From Streptomyces marinisediminis (GTDB lineage: Bacteria; Actinomycetota; Actinomycetes; Streptomycetales; Streptomycetaceae), in the NCBI RefSeq assembly GCF_026262575.1, contig NZ_JAPKFL010000004.1, positions 1 through 64,000 of the forward strand: DNA of 64,000 bases, given 5' to 3'. The notes beneath the pieces were generated by a model. That model made no database searches and was not told the DNA's origin. It saw nothing but the letters and a program-made list of their open reading frames with translations. Both the position numbers and the translations under genes were made by a program. This document shows, in pieces, positions 18,223 to 26,897 of this stretch; position 1 is the first letter of the stretch; each line of letters opens with the position of its first letter.

Positions 18223-18807
18223 ATGTCCGTGAACACCACCCGCACTCGCACGCTCGTCGCCGCCGTGGCCACCGCCGTCCTCGCGGTCGGGGGACTGTCC
18301 GCGTGCGGTGGCGTGGACGAGCCGTCGAAGGAGAGCGGCAGCAGCCAGGAGTCGACGGACGACGGCGGCTCGGAGACCGAGGCGGACGGCGGCTCCGAGG
18401 GCGGCTCCGAGGAGGGCCCGTACGCGGCCGGCGACACCGCCGCCTACGAGAGCGGGCTGAAGGTCACCGTCTCCGAGGCGAGCGCCTACGAGCCCGACGA
18501 GTTCTCCATCGGGCACACCGAGGGGAACGAGGCCTACCAGCTCACCGTCACGCTGGAGAACACCGGCGAGGAGAACGTCTCCACCGACCTGCTGACGGTC
18601 TCCGCGCGGGCCGGCGAGGAGGGCACGACGGCCGAGGAGATCTACGACGACACGATGGGCACCGGCTTCACCGGCGAGCTGCTGCCCGGCAAGAAGGCCA
18701 CCGCGAAGTTCGCGTTCGACGCCCCGGCGAGCGCGGAGGTGCTGGACGTGGAGGTCGAGCTGCTGGACCTCTCGACGGCCCCGGCCCAGTGGAGCCTGAC
18801 GCTCTGA
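18223..18807 (+). CDS. DUF4352-like lipoprotein
   Basis: 194 residues. A lipoprotein signal ends in lipobox LSAC (about residue 26), followed by an acidic Ser/Gly/Glu linker and an immunoglobulin-like beta domain (about 70-190; YQLTVTLENTGEENVSTDLLTVSA) typical of DUF4352/telomeric repeat-binding-factor-2-like exported proteins. It is anchored outside the membrane; no enzyme motif is seen. ATG chosen because GAGGGG lies upstream and the signal peptide starts there. Confidence 0.82.
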   Translation: MSVNTTRTRTLVAAVATAVLAVGGLSACGGVDEPSKESGSSQESTDDGGSETEADGGSEGGSEEGPYAAGDTAAYESGLKVTVSEASAYEPDEFSIGHTEGNEAYQLTVTLENTGEENVSTDLLTVSARAGEEGTTAEEIYDDTMGTGFTGELLPGKKATAKFAFDAPASAEVLDVEVELLDLSTAPAQWSLTL

Positions 18808-18850
18808 GCGCGCACCACGACGCGCACTAGCACGCGCCCCGCGCACCACG

Positions 18851-18889
18851 GTGGGCCCGCCGGGACGATCCCCGTCCCGGCGGGCCCAC
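18851..18889. terminator. Strong bidirectional terminator
   Basis: Perfect 16-bp inverted repeat: GTGGGCCCGCCGGGAC (18851-18866), 7-base loop, GTCCCGGCGGGCCCAC (18874-18889), between the convergent lipoprotein and mfd genes. Confidence 0.85.
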
Positions 18890-18931
18890 CGGCCGTTCCC
18901 GCCCGCGTCCCGGACGGTCACCGCCCGGGGC

Positions 18932-21900
18932 TCAGGACCCCAGGACCGTGGTGAGGAACTCGCCCGTCCAGGCGAGCAGGTCGCGGCCCACGACCGGCTT
19001 GCCGCCGATGCCGCCGGCCTTCGGGCGCGGCACGAGGACCTGGCCGGCGGACGCCTTCACCACCGAGCCGGGGTAGACCCGCTTCAGCCGCAGCTCCTGG
19101 GACTCGCGCAGCTCCACCGGGGAGAACCGCACCTTGGTGCCCTGGAGGGTGACGTCGGTGACACCGCACGCCCGGGCCAGCAGCCGCAGCCCGGCGACCA
19201 GCAGCAGGTTCTCCACCGGCTCCGGCAGCGGGCCGTAGCGGTCGGCCAGCTCCTCGCGGACGGCCGCGATGTCCTCCTCGGAGTTCACCGAGGCGATCGA
19301 CCGGTAGGCCTGGAGCCGCAGCCGCTCGCCGGGCGCGTAGTCGTGCGGCACGTGCGCGTCGACCGGGAGCTCGATCTTGACCTCCAGCGGCGCGGCCTCC
19401 TCCTCGCGGCCCTCGAGGCCCGCCCGGAAGTCCGCGACCGCCTCGCCGACCATCCGCACGTACAGGTCGAAGCCGACGCCGGCGATGTGGCCGGACTGCT
19501 CGCCGCCCAGCAGGTTGCCCGCGCCGCGGATCTCCAGGTCCTTCATCGCCACGTACATGCCCGCGCCCATCTCGGTGTGCTGGGCGATCGTGGCCAGCCG
19601 CTCGTGCGCCGTCTCCGTGAGCGGCTTCTCCGGCGGGTACAGGAAGTAGGCGTACCCGCGCTCGCGGCCCCGGCCCACCCGGCCGCGCAACTGGTGGAGC
19701 TGGGAGAGGCCGAAGGTGTCGCCGCGCTCGACGATGAGGGTGTTGGCGTTGGAGATGTCGATGCCGGACTCCACGATCGTCGTCGAGACCAGCACGTCGA
19801 ACCGCTTCTCCCAGAAGTCGACCACCACCTTCTCCAGCGCGGCCTCCGTCATCTGCCCGTGCGCGGTGGCGATCCGCGCCTCCGGCACCGCCTGGCGCAG
19901 CCGCGCCGCCGCCCGGTCGATCGACTCCACCCGGTTGTGGATGTAGAACACCTGGCCCTCGCGCAGCAGCTCGCGCCGGACGGCCGCGCCGATCTGCCGC
20001 TCCTCGTAGGGGCCGACGAACGTCAGCACCGGGTGCCGCTCCTCCGGCGGCGTGGTGATCGTCGACATCTCCCGGATGCCGGTCACCGCCATCTCCAGCG
20101 TGCGCGGGATGGGCGTGGCCGACATGGTCAGCACGTCCACGTTGGCCCGCAGCTTCTTGAGCTGCTCCTTGTGCTCGACGCCGAACCGCTGCTCCTCGTC
20201 GACGACGACCAGGCCCAGGTCCTTGAACTTCGTCTCGGAGGAGAACAGGCGGTGGGTGCCGATGACGACGTCCACCGAGCCGTCGCGCAGCCCGTCCAGT
20301 ACCGCGCGCGCCTCGGTGTCCGACTGGAACCGCGACAGCGCCCGCACCGTGACCGGGAACTGGCCGTAACGCTCGCTGAACGTGCCGAAGTGCTGCTGCA
20401 CCAGCAGGGTGGTCGGCACCAGCACGGCGACCTGCTTGCCGTCCTGCACCGCCTTGAACGCCGCCCGCACGGCGATCTCCGTCTTGCCGTAGCCGACGTC
20501 GCCGCAGATCAGCCGGTCCATCGGCACGGCCTTCTCCATGTCCTCCTTGACCTCGCCGATCGTGGTGAGCTGATCGGGGGTCTCGGCGTACGGGAAGGCA
20601 TCCTCCAGCTCACGCTGCCACGGGGTGTCCGCGCCGAAGGCGTGCCCGGGGGCGGCCATGCGCGCCGAGTACAGCTTGATCAGGTCGGCGGCGATCTCCT
20701 TGACCGCCTTCTTCGCCCGCGCCTTGGTCTTCGTCCAGTCCGCGCCGCCCAGCCGGTGCAGCGAGGGCGCCTCGCCGCCGACGTACTTGGTGATCTGCTC
20801 GAGCTGGTCCGTCGGCACGAACAGCCGGTCCCCCGGCTGGCCGCGCTTGGCGGGCGCGTACTCCACCACCAGGTACTCGCGGGTGGCGCCCTGCACCGTG
20901 CGCTGCACCATCTCCACGTAGCGGCCCACGCCGTGCTGCTCGTGCACGATGTAGTCGCCCGGGTCGAGGGTGAGCGGGTCGATCGTCTTGCGGCGCCGCA
21001 CGGGCATGCGCGCCGCCTCCCGGCCCGCCGCCTTCTGGCCGGTCAGGTCCGTCTCGGTGAGCACGGCCAGCCGCAGCTCCGGGGCGAGGAAGCCGTGCTC
21101 CAGCGCGCCGCAGGAGACCTGGACGACCGACTCCGCCAGCGTCGTCAGCTCCTCGTCCAGCCGCGCCGCGACGCCCTCCCCGCCCAGCACCTCGACCGTG
21201 CGCTGCGCCGGCCCGTGGCCCTCGGTGAGGTAGACGCACCGCCAGCCGTCGGCCAGCCGCCCCTTGGTGTCGGCCAGCGCCCGCGCGGTGTCGCCCCGGT
21301 AGGACTCGGCCGCCCGCAGCCCGAGGCGCACCACGTCGTCGCCGTCGCCCTCGCCCTCGTCGTCGGCCGTCAGCTCCGCGTCGGCGGTGAACGGGCTCAC
21401 CGACCACCACGGCAGCGACAGCTCCCGGGCGCGCTCCCGCACGTCCGCCAGGGACCACAGGGACGCGGCGCCCAGGTCCACCGGGGCCTCGCCGCCGCCC
21501 GCGCTCGCCGCCCACGAGGCCTGGAGGAACTCCTGGCTGGTGGCCACCAGGTCGGCGGCGCGGGCGCGCACGCGCTCCGGGTCGCACACGAGCGCCATGG
21601 CCCCGGCCGGGAGCACGTCGAGCAGCAGCTCCATCTCGTCCACCAGCACCGGCGCCAGCGCCTCCATGCCCTCCACGGCGATGCCCTCGGCCACCTTCCC
21701 GAGCAGCTCGCCCAGCTCCGGGTGCTCCTCGGCCAGCCGTGCCGCGCGCGAGCGGACCTCCCGCGTCAGCAGCAGCTCCCGGCACGGCGGCGCCCACAGC
21801 CCGTGCTCGGCGACCTCCAGCGAGCGCTGGTCGGCCACCTTGAAGTACCGGATCTCCTCGACGTCGTCGCCCCAGAACTCCACGCGCAGCGGGTGTTCCT

Positions 21901-22489
21901 CGGTGGGCGGGAAGACGTCCAGGATGCCGCCGCGCACCGCGAACTCCCCGCGCTTCTCCACCAGCTCCACGCGCGCGTACGCGGCGGCCGCCAGGCCGTC
22001 CACCACCGTGTCCAGGTCCGCCGTCTCCCCCGTGCGCAGGCTGACCGGCGTCAGCTCGCCCAACCCCTTGACCTGCGGCTGGAGCACCGAGCGGACGGGC
22101 GCCACCACGACGGAGACCGGCCCGGCGGCCGGGTCGTCGGCGCTGGGGTGGACCAGTCGGCGCAGCACGGCCAGGCGGCGGCCGACGGTGTCGCTGCGCG
22201 GGGAGAGGCGCTCGTGCGGCAGCGTCTCCCACGCCGGGAACTCCGCGACGCCCTCGGGCGGCAGCAGCGAACGCAGGGCCGCCGCCAGGTCCTCGGCCTC
22301 GCGGCCCGTCGCCGTCACCGCGAGCACCGGGCGCCGCGCGTCACGCGCCAGCGCGGCCACCGCCAGCGGGCGCGCGGCGGCGGGACCCACCAGGTCCACG
22401 TGCGGGCGGCGCCCGGCCCGGGCGGCCTCCACCGCCTCGTGCAGACCCGCGTCGCGGGTCACGGCGTCAAGCAGACCAGGCAGGCTCAT
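18932..22489 (-). CDS. mfd: Transcription-repair coupling factor Mfd
   Basis: 1185 residues. Mfd removes stalled RNA polymerase at lesions and recruits UvrA. The order of domains is complete: UvrB-like N-terminus (HVDLVGPAAARPLAV), RNA polymerase interaction domain (about 470-560, DYIVHEQHGVGRYVEM), RecG-like translocase with Walker A GDVGYGKTE, DEEQRFG, TMSATPIPRTL and QLRGRVGRG, and the C-terminal TRCF domain. The start MSLPGLLDAV matches known actinobacterial N-termini; upstream ATGs in frame are less likely. No strong ribosome site is seen. Confidence 0.97.
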   Translation of the reverse strand: MSLPGLLDAVTRDAGLHEAVEAARAGRRPHVDLVGPAAARPLAVAALARDARRPVLAVTATGREAEDLAAALRSLLPPEGVAEFPAWETLPHERLSPRSDTVGRRLAVLRRLVHPSADDPAAGPVSVVVAPVRSVLQPQVKGLGELTPVSLRTGETADLDTVVDGLAAAAYARVELVEKRGEFAVRGGILDVFPPTEEHPLRVEFWGDDVEEIRYFKVADQRSLEVAEHGLWAPPCRELLLTREVRSRAARLAEEHPELGELLGKVAEGIAVEGMEALAPVLVDEMELLLDVLPAGAMALVCDPERVRARAADLVATSQEFLQASWAASAGGGEAPVDLGAASLWSLADVRERARELSLPWWSVSPFTADAELTADDEGEGDGDDVVRLGLRAAESYRGDTARALADTKGRLADGWRCVYLTEGHGPAQRTVEVLGGEGVAARLDEELTTLAESVVQVSCGALEHGFLAPELRLAVLTETDLTGQKAAGREAARMPVRRRKTIDPLTLDPGDYIVHEQHGVGRYVEMVQRTVQGATREYLVVEYAPAKRGQPGDRLFVPTDQLEQITKYVGGEAPSLHRLGGADWTKTKARAKKAVKEIAADLIKLYSARMAAPGHAFGADTPWQRELEDAFPYAETPDQLTTIGEVKEDMEKAVPMDRLICGDVGYGKTEIAVRAAFKAVQDGKQVAVLVPTTLLVQQHFGTFSERYGQFPVTVRALSRFQSDTEARAVLDGLRDGSVDVVIGTHRLFSSETKFKDLGLVVVDEEQRFGVEHKEQLKKLRANVDVLTMSATPIPRTLEMAVTGIREMSTITTPPEERHPVLTFVGPYEERQIGAAVRRELLREGQVFYIHNRVESIDRAAARLRQAVPEARIATAHGQMTEAALEKVVVDFWEKRFDVLVSTTIVESGIDISNANTLIVERGDTFGLSQLHQLRGRVGRGRERGYAYFLYPPEKPLTETAHERLATIAQHTEMGAGMYVAMKDLEIRGAGNLLGGEQSGHIAGVGFDLYVRMVGEAVADFRAGLEGREEEAAPLEVKIELPVDAHVPHDYAPGERLRLQAYRSIASVNSEEDIAAVREELADRYGPLPEPVENLLLVAGLRLLARACGVTDVTLQGTKVRFSPVELRESQELRLKRVYPGSVVKASAGQVLVPRPKAGGIGGKPVVGRDLLAWTGEFLTTVLGS

Positions 22490-22533
22490 GACCGCATCAC
22501 TTTCGTCCCACAACATCATCAACCGGACAGCGC

Positions 22534-22566
22534 GAAGGCCCGGCACGCGCCGCGAGCCGGGCCTTC
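22534..22566. terminator. Inverted repeat upstream of mfd
   Basis: GAAGGCCCGGC (22534-22544) pairs perfectly with GCCGGGCCTTC (22556-22566). It may stop read-through from the tRNA transcript before mfd; mfd then needs its own start between this and 22489. Confidence 0.5.
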
Positions 22567-22846
22567 CACCCTACGCGCCCACGCGCTCCCGCCGACGGCC
22601 TCCCGTCGCGCACGGGCGGGCCCGGCGTGCGCCGGCAGCCGCCGCGGGCGCCCTTCCGGCGGTTGTGCCGCGGGGTCTGCGGCACGCGCGGGCGGGCGGT
22701 GCGGAAGGCCGGGCCCGACCCGTGGCCGGGCCGACCAGCGCGGCGCCGGGAAGGACGGTCGCGATCACCGCCCGCGGGGTCGCGGTCCGCCTCCGCGCGG
22801 CCCGGGGCCGCCAGGGCGCGTCGCGGCGTCGGGCGCGGGAGAACGG

Positions 22847-22879
22847 AAAAGGCCCCGGCCGACGCACGACCGGAGCCTT
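22847..22879 (-). terminator. Terminator of tRNA-Gln
   Basis: On the minus strand AAGGCTCCGG and CCGGGGCCTT (22879-22870 and 22858-22849) form a 10-bp stem with one G-U pair, followed by TTCC, just after the tRNA 3' end. Confidence 0.75.
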
Positions 22880-22888
22880 CGCGGGCAG

Positions 22889-22960
22889 CTCCCCCGCCAG
22901 GACTCGAACCTGGAATGATGGGACCAAAACCCATAGTGTTGCCAATTACACCACAGGGGA
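22889..22960 (-). tRNA. tRNA-Gln (anticodon TTG)
   Basis: A 72-nt cloverleaf: acceptor TCCCCTG with CGGGGGA, D-arm GTGT/ACAC, anticodon stem ATGGG/CCCAT around loop TTTTGGT (anticodon TTG, reads CAA), and T-arm CCAGG TTCGAGT CCTGG. The discriminator is G and CCA is not encoded. Confidence 0.97.
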
Positions 22961-23182
22961 CCGCTTTTGCCGCACTTCGGGCATTCGGCCCCGCAGCCCG
23001 CAGTGCTGCCCCCCACTATGCCGTACCACCCGCCTCCGACGCGACGAGGCCGCCGGCGACACCGCCGACGCCCCCCACGGCGACGCCGGTCAGGGGCACG
23101 GCGGGGGTGCCGGCGCCGGGCCCGCGCGAGGGGCCGGTTCCCTACCCCGCCCACGGCCGGGAAAACCAGTGGCAGCGGGTCT

Positions 23183-23188
23183 TAGGGT
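23183..23188 (+). promoter_or_regulatory. -10 box of the sensor kinase gene, predicted leaderless
   Basis: TAGGGT then seven bases then ATG at 23196; no ribosome site upstream. Confidence 0.5.
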
Positions 23189-23195
23189 GGGCGGT

Positions 23196-24518
23196 ATGAC
23201 CGAGTCGGGGGTTGGGGCGTCGCCCAGGCGGCGGGCGGGACCGCTGTGGTGGGAGCGCCCGCGCGGAGCCGTGCTGGACGTGGCGCTGGGCGCGGCGTCG
23301 GCCGTGGAGTGCGCGCTGGAGGGCGTGCCGTTCGCCCGGGAGTCCGGCGTCCCGGTGGAGCTGGCCTTGCTGCTCGGGGTGGTGGCGGGCGGCTCGCTGG
23401 TGCTGCGCCGCCGCTTCCCCGTCGCCGTCGTCCTGGTGGCCATCGCGGTGCTGCCCGCGCAGATGGGCGCCCTGCTGGCCACCGTGGGCCTGTACACGCT
23501 GGCGGCCACGGACGTGCCCCGGCGGATCATCGCCCTGCTCGCCGGGCTCCAGGTGACCGGCGGGTTCGTCGTCATGTACGTGCGCATGCAGCCCGGCGGT
23601 GTGGAGGACGTCGGCGGGCCCCCCTGGTTCCCGCTCCTCGTCGCCTCCCTGCTGGCGGTGGTGACGGTGCTGCCGCCGGTGCTGCTCGGCCTGTACGTGG
23701 GTGCCCGCCGGCGGCTGGTGGACGCCCTGCGGGAGCGGGCGGACGGCCTGGAGCGCGAGCTGTCGCTGCTGGCGGAGCGCGCGGAGGAGCGCGCGGAGTG
23801 GGCGCGCAACGAGGAGCGCACGCGGATCGCGCGCGAGATGCACGACGTGGTGGCGCACCGGGTGTCGCTGATGGTGGTGCACGCGGCGGCGCTGCAGGCG
23901 GTGGCGCTGAAGGACCCGGCCAAGGCGTCGCGGAACGCGGCGCTGGTGGGCGACATGGGGCGGCAGGCCCTGTCGGAGCTGCGCGCGATGCTGGGCGTGC
24001 TGCGCGCCCACGAGGAGGACGGCGCCCGGGCGGCCGGGGAGCGCCCGCTGGAGCGGGTGGCGGCGTCGGCGGCGGCCGCCGCGGCGGCCGCCGAGCGCGA
24101 CACCGAGCGGCCCGAGGACGGCGACGGGCCGCGGCTGTGCGAGCTGGAGCAGTTGGTGGGGCAGTCGCGGGCCGCGGGGATGGCGGTGGAGCTGTCGGTC
24201 GAGGGCGAGGTCCGCGCCTACGCCGCGGCCGTGGAGCGGACGGCGTTCCGGGTGGTGCAGGAGGCGCTGACCAACGTGCACAAGCACGCGGGCGGCGCGC
24301 GGACCCGGGTGCGGCTGGCCCACCGCGGCGCCGAGGTGGCGGTGCTGGTGGAGAACGCCGCTCCGGCCGACGGAGTGGCCGACGCCGGGCTGCCCAGCGG
24401 CGGCAACGGGCTGCTGGGCATGAAGGAGCGGGTGACGGCGCTCGGCGGCGGCTTCGTCTCGGGCCCGACCCCGGCGGGCGGCTTCCGCGTCTCGGCGGTC
24501 ATCCCGGACCGCTCGTAG
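23196..24518 (+). CDS. Two-component sensor histidine kinase (NarL-partner type), orphan
   Basis: 440 residues. Four or five membrane helices (about 25-170) lead to a coiled coil and a HisKA_3 dimerization domain with phosphorylated H216 in REMHDVVAHRVSLM, then an HATPase_c domain (N box ALTNVHKHAGG, G box GNGLLGMKERV). Family members pair with a NarL/LuxR response regulator encoded beside them, but neither flanking gene is one. An Ala-run of nine residues lies between the two domains. The signal is unknown. Confidence 0.92.
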   Translation: MTESGVGASPRRRAGPLWWERPRGAVLDVALGAASAVECALEGVPFARESGVPVELALLLGVVAGGSLVLRRRFPVAVVLVAIAVLPAQMGALLATVGLYTLAATDVPRRIIALLAGLQVTGGFVVMYVRMQPGGVEDVGGPPWFPLLVASLLAVVTVLPPVLLGLYVGARRRLVDALRERADGLERELSLLAERAEERAEWARNEERTRIAREMHDVVAHRVSLMVVHAAALQAVALKDPAKASRNAALVGDMGRQALSELRAMLGVLRAHEEDGARAAGERPLERVAASAAAAAAAAERDTERPEDGDGPRLCELEQLVGQSRAAGMAVELSVEGEVRAYAAAVERTAFRVVQEALTNVHKHAGGARTRVRLAHRGAEVAVLVENAAPADGVADAGLPSGGNGLLGMKERVTALGGGFVSGPTPAGGFRVSAVIPDRS

Positions 24519-24673
24519 CCGACGCGCCCGGCGTGCCCGACCCGCCCGGTGCGCCGGTGCACCCGGCCCGCGCACGCTCCGCGCGGCGCCCGCCGGGCGG
24601 TTCCGGCCGCCCGTCCGCACGCGTCCCGGAGCCGCCGTCGGAAATCACCCGGAAGGGGGAGGAACCAAGCGCG

Positions 24674-25168
24674 CTACTCCGCCTCGTACGCGAGCCGCAG
24701 CGGCTGCGTGCCGGTGACGAGGACGCCGAGCGCGGCGTCGAAGGTGGCCCCGAGGTACCAGTCGCCGCTGTGGTCGAGGCTGTAGACCCGGCCCTGGGCG
24801 TCGATGGCGACCAGGGCGGTGGCCTGGCCGTGGTGGCCCTCCTCCGTGCCGAGCGGCGCGACCTCGGTGTCCAGCGCGCGGCCCAGGTCGCCGAGGGTGC
24901 GCGCCCAGTGCAGCCCGGCGGCCGGGTCGACGGTCAGCGGCGTCGGGGCGATGTGCCGCCCCGGGGCGGTGCCGGCGACGCGCAGTCCGCCGAACTCGGC
25001 CCACACCTCCACCGCGGCCGGGAAGACGGCGTGCCGGTACCCGGAGGGCGAGGTGTGGGCGCGCAGGGTGTCGGCCCAGACCTCCGCCTGCCGGATGTCC
25101 CAGCGGCCCGGGCTCCAGCCCGCGTCGCGCAGCGCGGCGTCGACGGCGACGGGGAAGCGGGTGGTCAT
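24674..25168 (-). CDS. SUKH-3 family immunity protein
   Basis: 164 residues with the SUKH-3 pattern: an N-terminal helix (VDAALRDAGWSPGRW), EVWAEFGGL, and the C-terminal strand set QGRVYSLDHSGDWYLGATFDAALGVLVTG. SUKH proteins neutralise polymorphic toxins. Its ATG overlaps the stop of the upstream deaminase-like gene as ATGA (25165-25168), the classic toxin-then-immunity arrangement. Confidence 0.85.
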   Translation of the reverse strand: MTTRFPVAVDAALRDAGWSPGRWDIRQAEVWADTLRAHTSPSGYRHAVFPAAVEVWAEFGGLRVAGTAPGRHIAPTPLTVDPAAGLHWARTLGDLGRALDTEVAPLGTEEGHHGQATALVAIDAQGRVYSLDHSGDWYLGATFDAALGVLVTGTQPLRLAYEAE

Positions 25169-25674
25169 GCCGGCTCCACCTGCGTGGGCTCGACGGCGCG
25201 GACGCCGAAGTGGTCCAGCAGCGCGGCGCAGGAGCGGCACGGCGGCGCGTACGTGCCGTGCCACGGATCACCTTGTTCGCGAATGCGACGGGTGGTGAGC
25301 TTGGCGTGCTTGAGCGCGCGCCGTGCGTCACCGGCCGTGAACGGCTTGCGGGCCGCGCGCTTGGAGCGGTCGGCCTCGGCGGACGTGAGGTAGCGGGTGA
25401 GCAGGACGGCCTCCGGGCAGCGGCCGGTGTGGCGTTCGCGACGTTCGCTGGTGAGCGTGTCGAGGAAGTCCTGCACGAGCGGGTGGTGCGTGGGGGGCGT
25501 GGCGGACTTGCCCCCGGCGCAGGTCAGGGTGGTGCCGCGCACGGAGAGCGCCGCCGCGGTGGTGGGCATGATGCCGTCCCGGCGGTGCCGGGGCACGGGC
25601 GCGCTGCCGTCGCCGGGCCCCGGGGTGCTGCCCCAGCCGATCCGGGGATCGGCCGTGTGGTGAGTCGCGGGCAT
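25165..25674 (-). CDS. YwqJ-related putative deaminase (toxin domain)
   Basis: 169 residues. The second half (about 60-160) has cytidine-deaminase-like zinc motifs: CPE (86-88, proton-shuttling E88) and PPCRSC (144-149). The pattern TGRCPEAVLL then GTYAPPCRSCAALL matches YwqJ-type nucleic acid deaminase toxins. There is no signal peptide, WXG100, PAAR, Rhs or other delivery domain, so it is either an intracellular enzyme or a solitary toxin module. ATG at 25672-25674 has GGGAGGAAG. Coupled to the SUKH-3 gene. Confidence 0.8.
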   Translation of the reverse strand: MPATHHTADPRIGWGSTPGPGDGSAPVPRHRRDGIMPTTAAALSVRGTTLTCAGGKSATPPTHHPLVQDFLDTLTSERRERHTGRCPEAVLLTRYLTSAEADRSKRAARKPFTAGDARRALKHAKLTTRRIREQGDPWHGTYAPPCRSCAALLDHFGVRAVEPTQVEPA

Positions 25675-25917
25675 GGTGTGGCTTCCTCCCCGTCGCGTCC
25701 CCGGTGTGCTGTGAGACTTTGCCAAATATTCGCGCGATTGCGGAATCCGGGTCCGCCGGGGCGCGGGCGGGTGGACGGTGCCGCGCCGCCCCGGGACGCG
25801 GCCGGCACCGCGCACCGCCGCGGGCGGCGCGGGGAGGAGCCACGGGCCCGGGTCCGGTCCGGGGGCGAGCGCATACCCTGTGGTCCGACAGTCGCCACGC
25901 AGCAGGGGAGCACCGCC

Positions 25918-26892
25918 ATGACGACAGGTCGGCTCGGGCAGCAGGCCGCGCCGCCGAACGCGGCCTACGCGGGGCAGGTGGTGCACTTCCCCGATCCGGT
26001 GCGGGCCGCGCGCTTCCCCGGCGGCGTGCGGGTGGCCGCCGACGGGTTCCCCGACTTCTCCCCGTTCGCCCGGGCGGCCGCGGAGGTGGCCGAACCCCCG
26101 GAGGGCTTCGGCGTGGACGAGCTGCGGCTGACGGACTACGTATCGGCGAACGTCGCCCAGCACGCGGCCGGGCACGAGCTGTGGGCGGACCTGCCGCCGG
26201 TGGCCACCCCGCACGGCTGGACCTGGCACCACGTGGCGGGTGGCCGCCGGCTGGAGCTGGTCCCGGTCGAGGTGAAGGCGCTGCTGCGGCACCACGGGGG
26301 CCTGGCGACGGCCGCCGTGGACCACGGCAAGCGCGGCACCCGGCCGTTGCAGGAGACCCGGCCCGCGCACTTCGAGGTGCCGCACGACGTGGCGGTGGCC
26401 GAGGAGCAGGTCGCCCAGGTGGAGGAGGCGCTGGGGTACCGGCTGCCGGGCGCCTACCGGGCGTTCCTGAAGGCCGCGGGCGGCTGCGCGCCGGTCGGCG
26501 TGGCGCTCGACGCGGAGCTCGGCCTGCTGGTGGACCAGCCGTTCTTCACGGTGCGCGACGAGGCGGCCGTCAACGACCTCGTCTACGTCAACAAGTGCCT
26601 GCGCGACCACGTCACGAAGGACTACCTCGGCGTGGCCTTCGTGCACGGCGGCCTGCTGGCGGTCAAGGTGCGCGGCGAGGCCGTCGGTTCGGTGTGGTTC
26701 TGCGCGTACGACGACGCCCGCGACGGCGACGGGCTGGACGTGACGCAGCGCGTGGAGCGGCTGCTGCTGCCGTGCGGCGAGGACTTCGACGCGTTCCTGC
26801 TGCGCCTGGCGGGCAACCCGCCGGAGTTGGAGACGGTGGCCAATCTGATGGTCGACGGCGGCTTCGCGCGCGCCGTCGCGGTGGAGGGGTGA
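25918..26892 (+). CDS. WHH-type HNH/EndoVII nuclease domain fused to SUKH (SMI1/KNR4) domain
   Basis: 324 residues. The N-terminal half (about 10-135) ends in the WHH nuclease signature HGWTWHHVAGGRRLELVPVEVKALLRHHGG given here in parts: W103-H104-H105, LVPVEV, and H125-H126-GG. The C-terminal half (about 150-320) is an SMI1/KNR4 (SUKH) domain with VEEALGYRLPGAYRAFLKAAGG. Toxin and immunity-like modules are therefore one polypeptide, which implies self-inhibition or use as a decoy immunity protein. ATG chosen by GGGGAG and by the start of conserved sequence. It is divergent from the deaminase gene across 243 bp. Confidence 0.83.
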   Translation: MTTGRLGQQAAPPNAAYAGQVVHFPDPVRAARFPGGVRVAADGFPDFSPFARAAAEVAEPPEGFGVDELRLTDYVSANVAQHAAGHELWADLPPVATPHGWTWHHVAGGRRLELVPVEVKALLRHHGGLATAAVDHGKRGTRPLQETRPAHFEVPHDVAVAEEQVAQVEEALGYRLPGAYRAFLKAAGGCAPVGVALDAELGLLVDQPFFTVRDEAAVNDLVYVNKCLRDHVTKDYLGVAFVHGGLLAVKVRGEAVGSVWFCAYDDARDGDGLDVTQRVERLLLPCGEDFDAFLLRLAGNPPELETVANLMVDGGFARAVAVEG

Positions 26893-26897
26893 GCGCG

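Noticed and set aside
18851..22918. A 1355-codon open frame on the plus strand
   Set aside because: It is the mirror of mfd; the frame is long only because GC-rich codons leave few stops, and the product is His/Arg/Leu low complexity.
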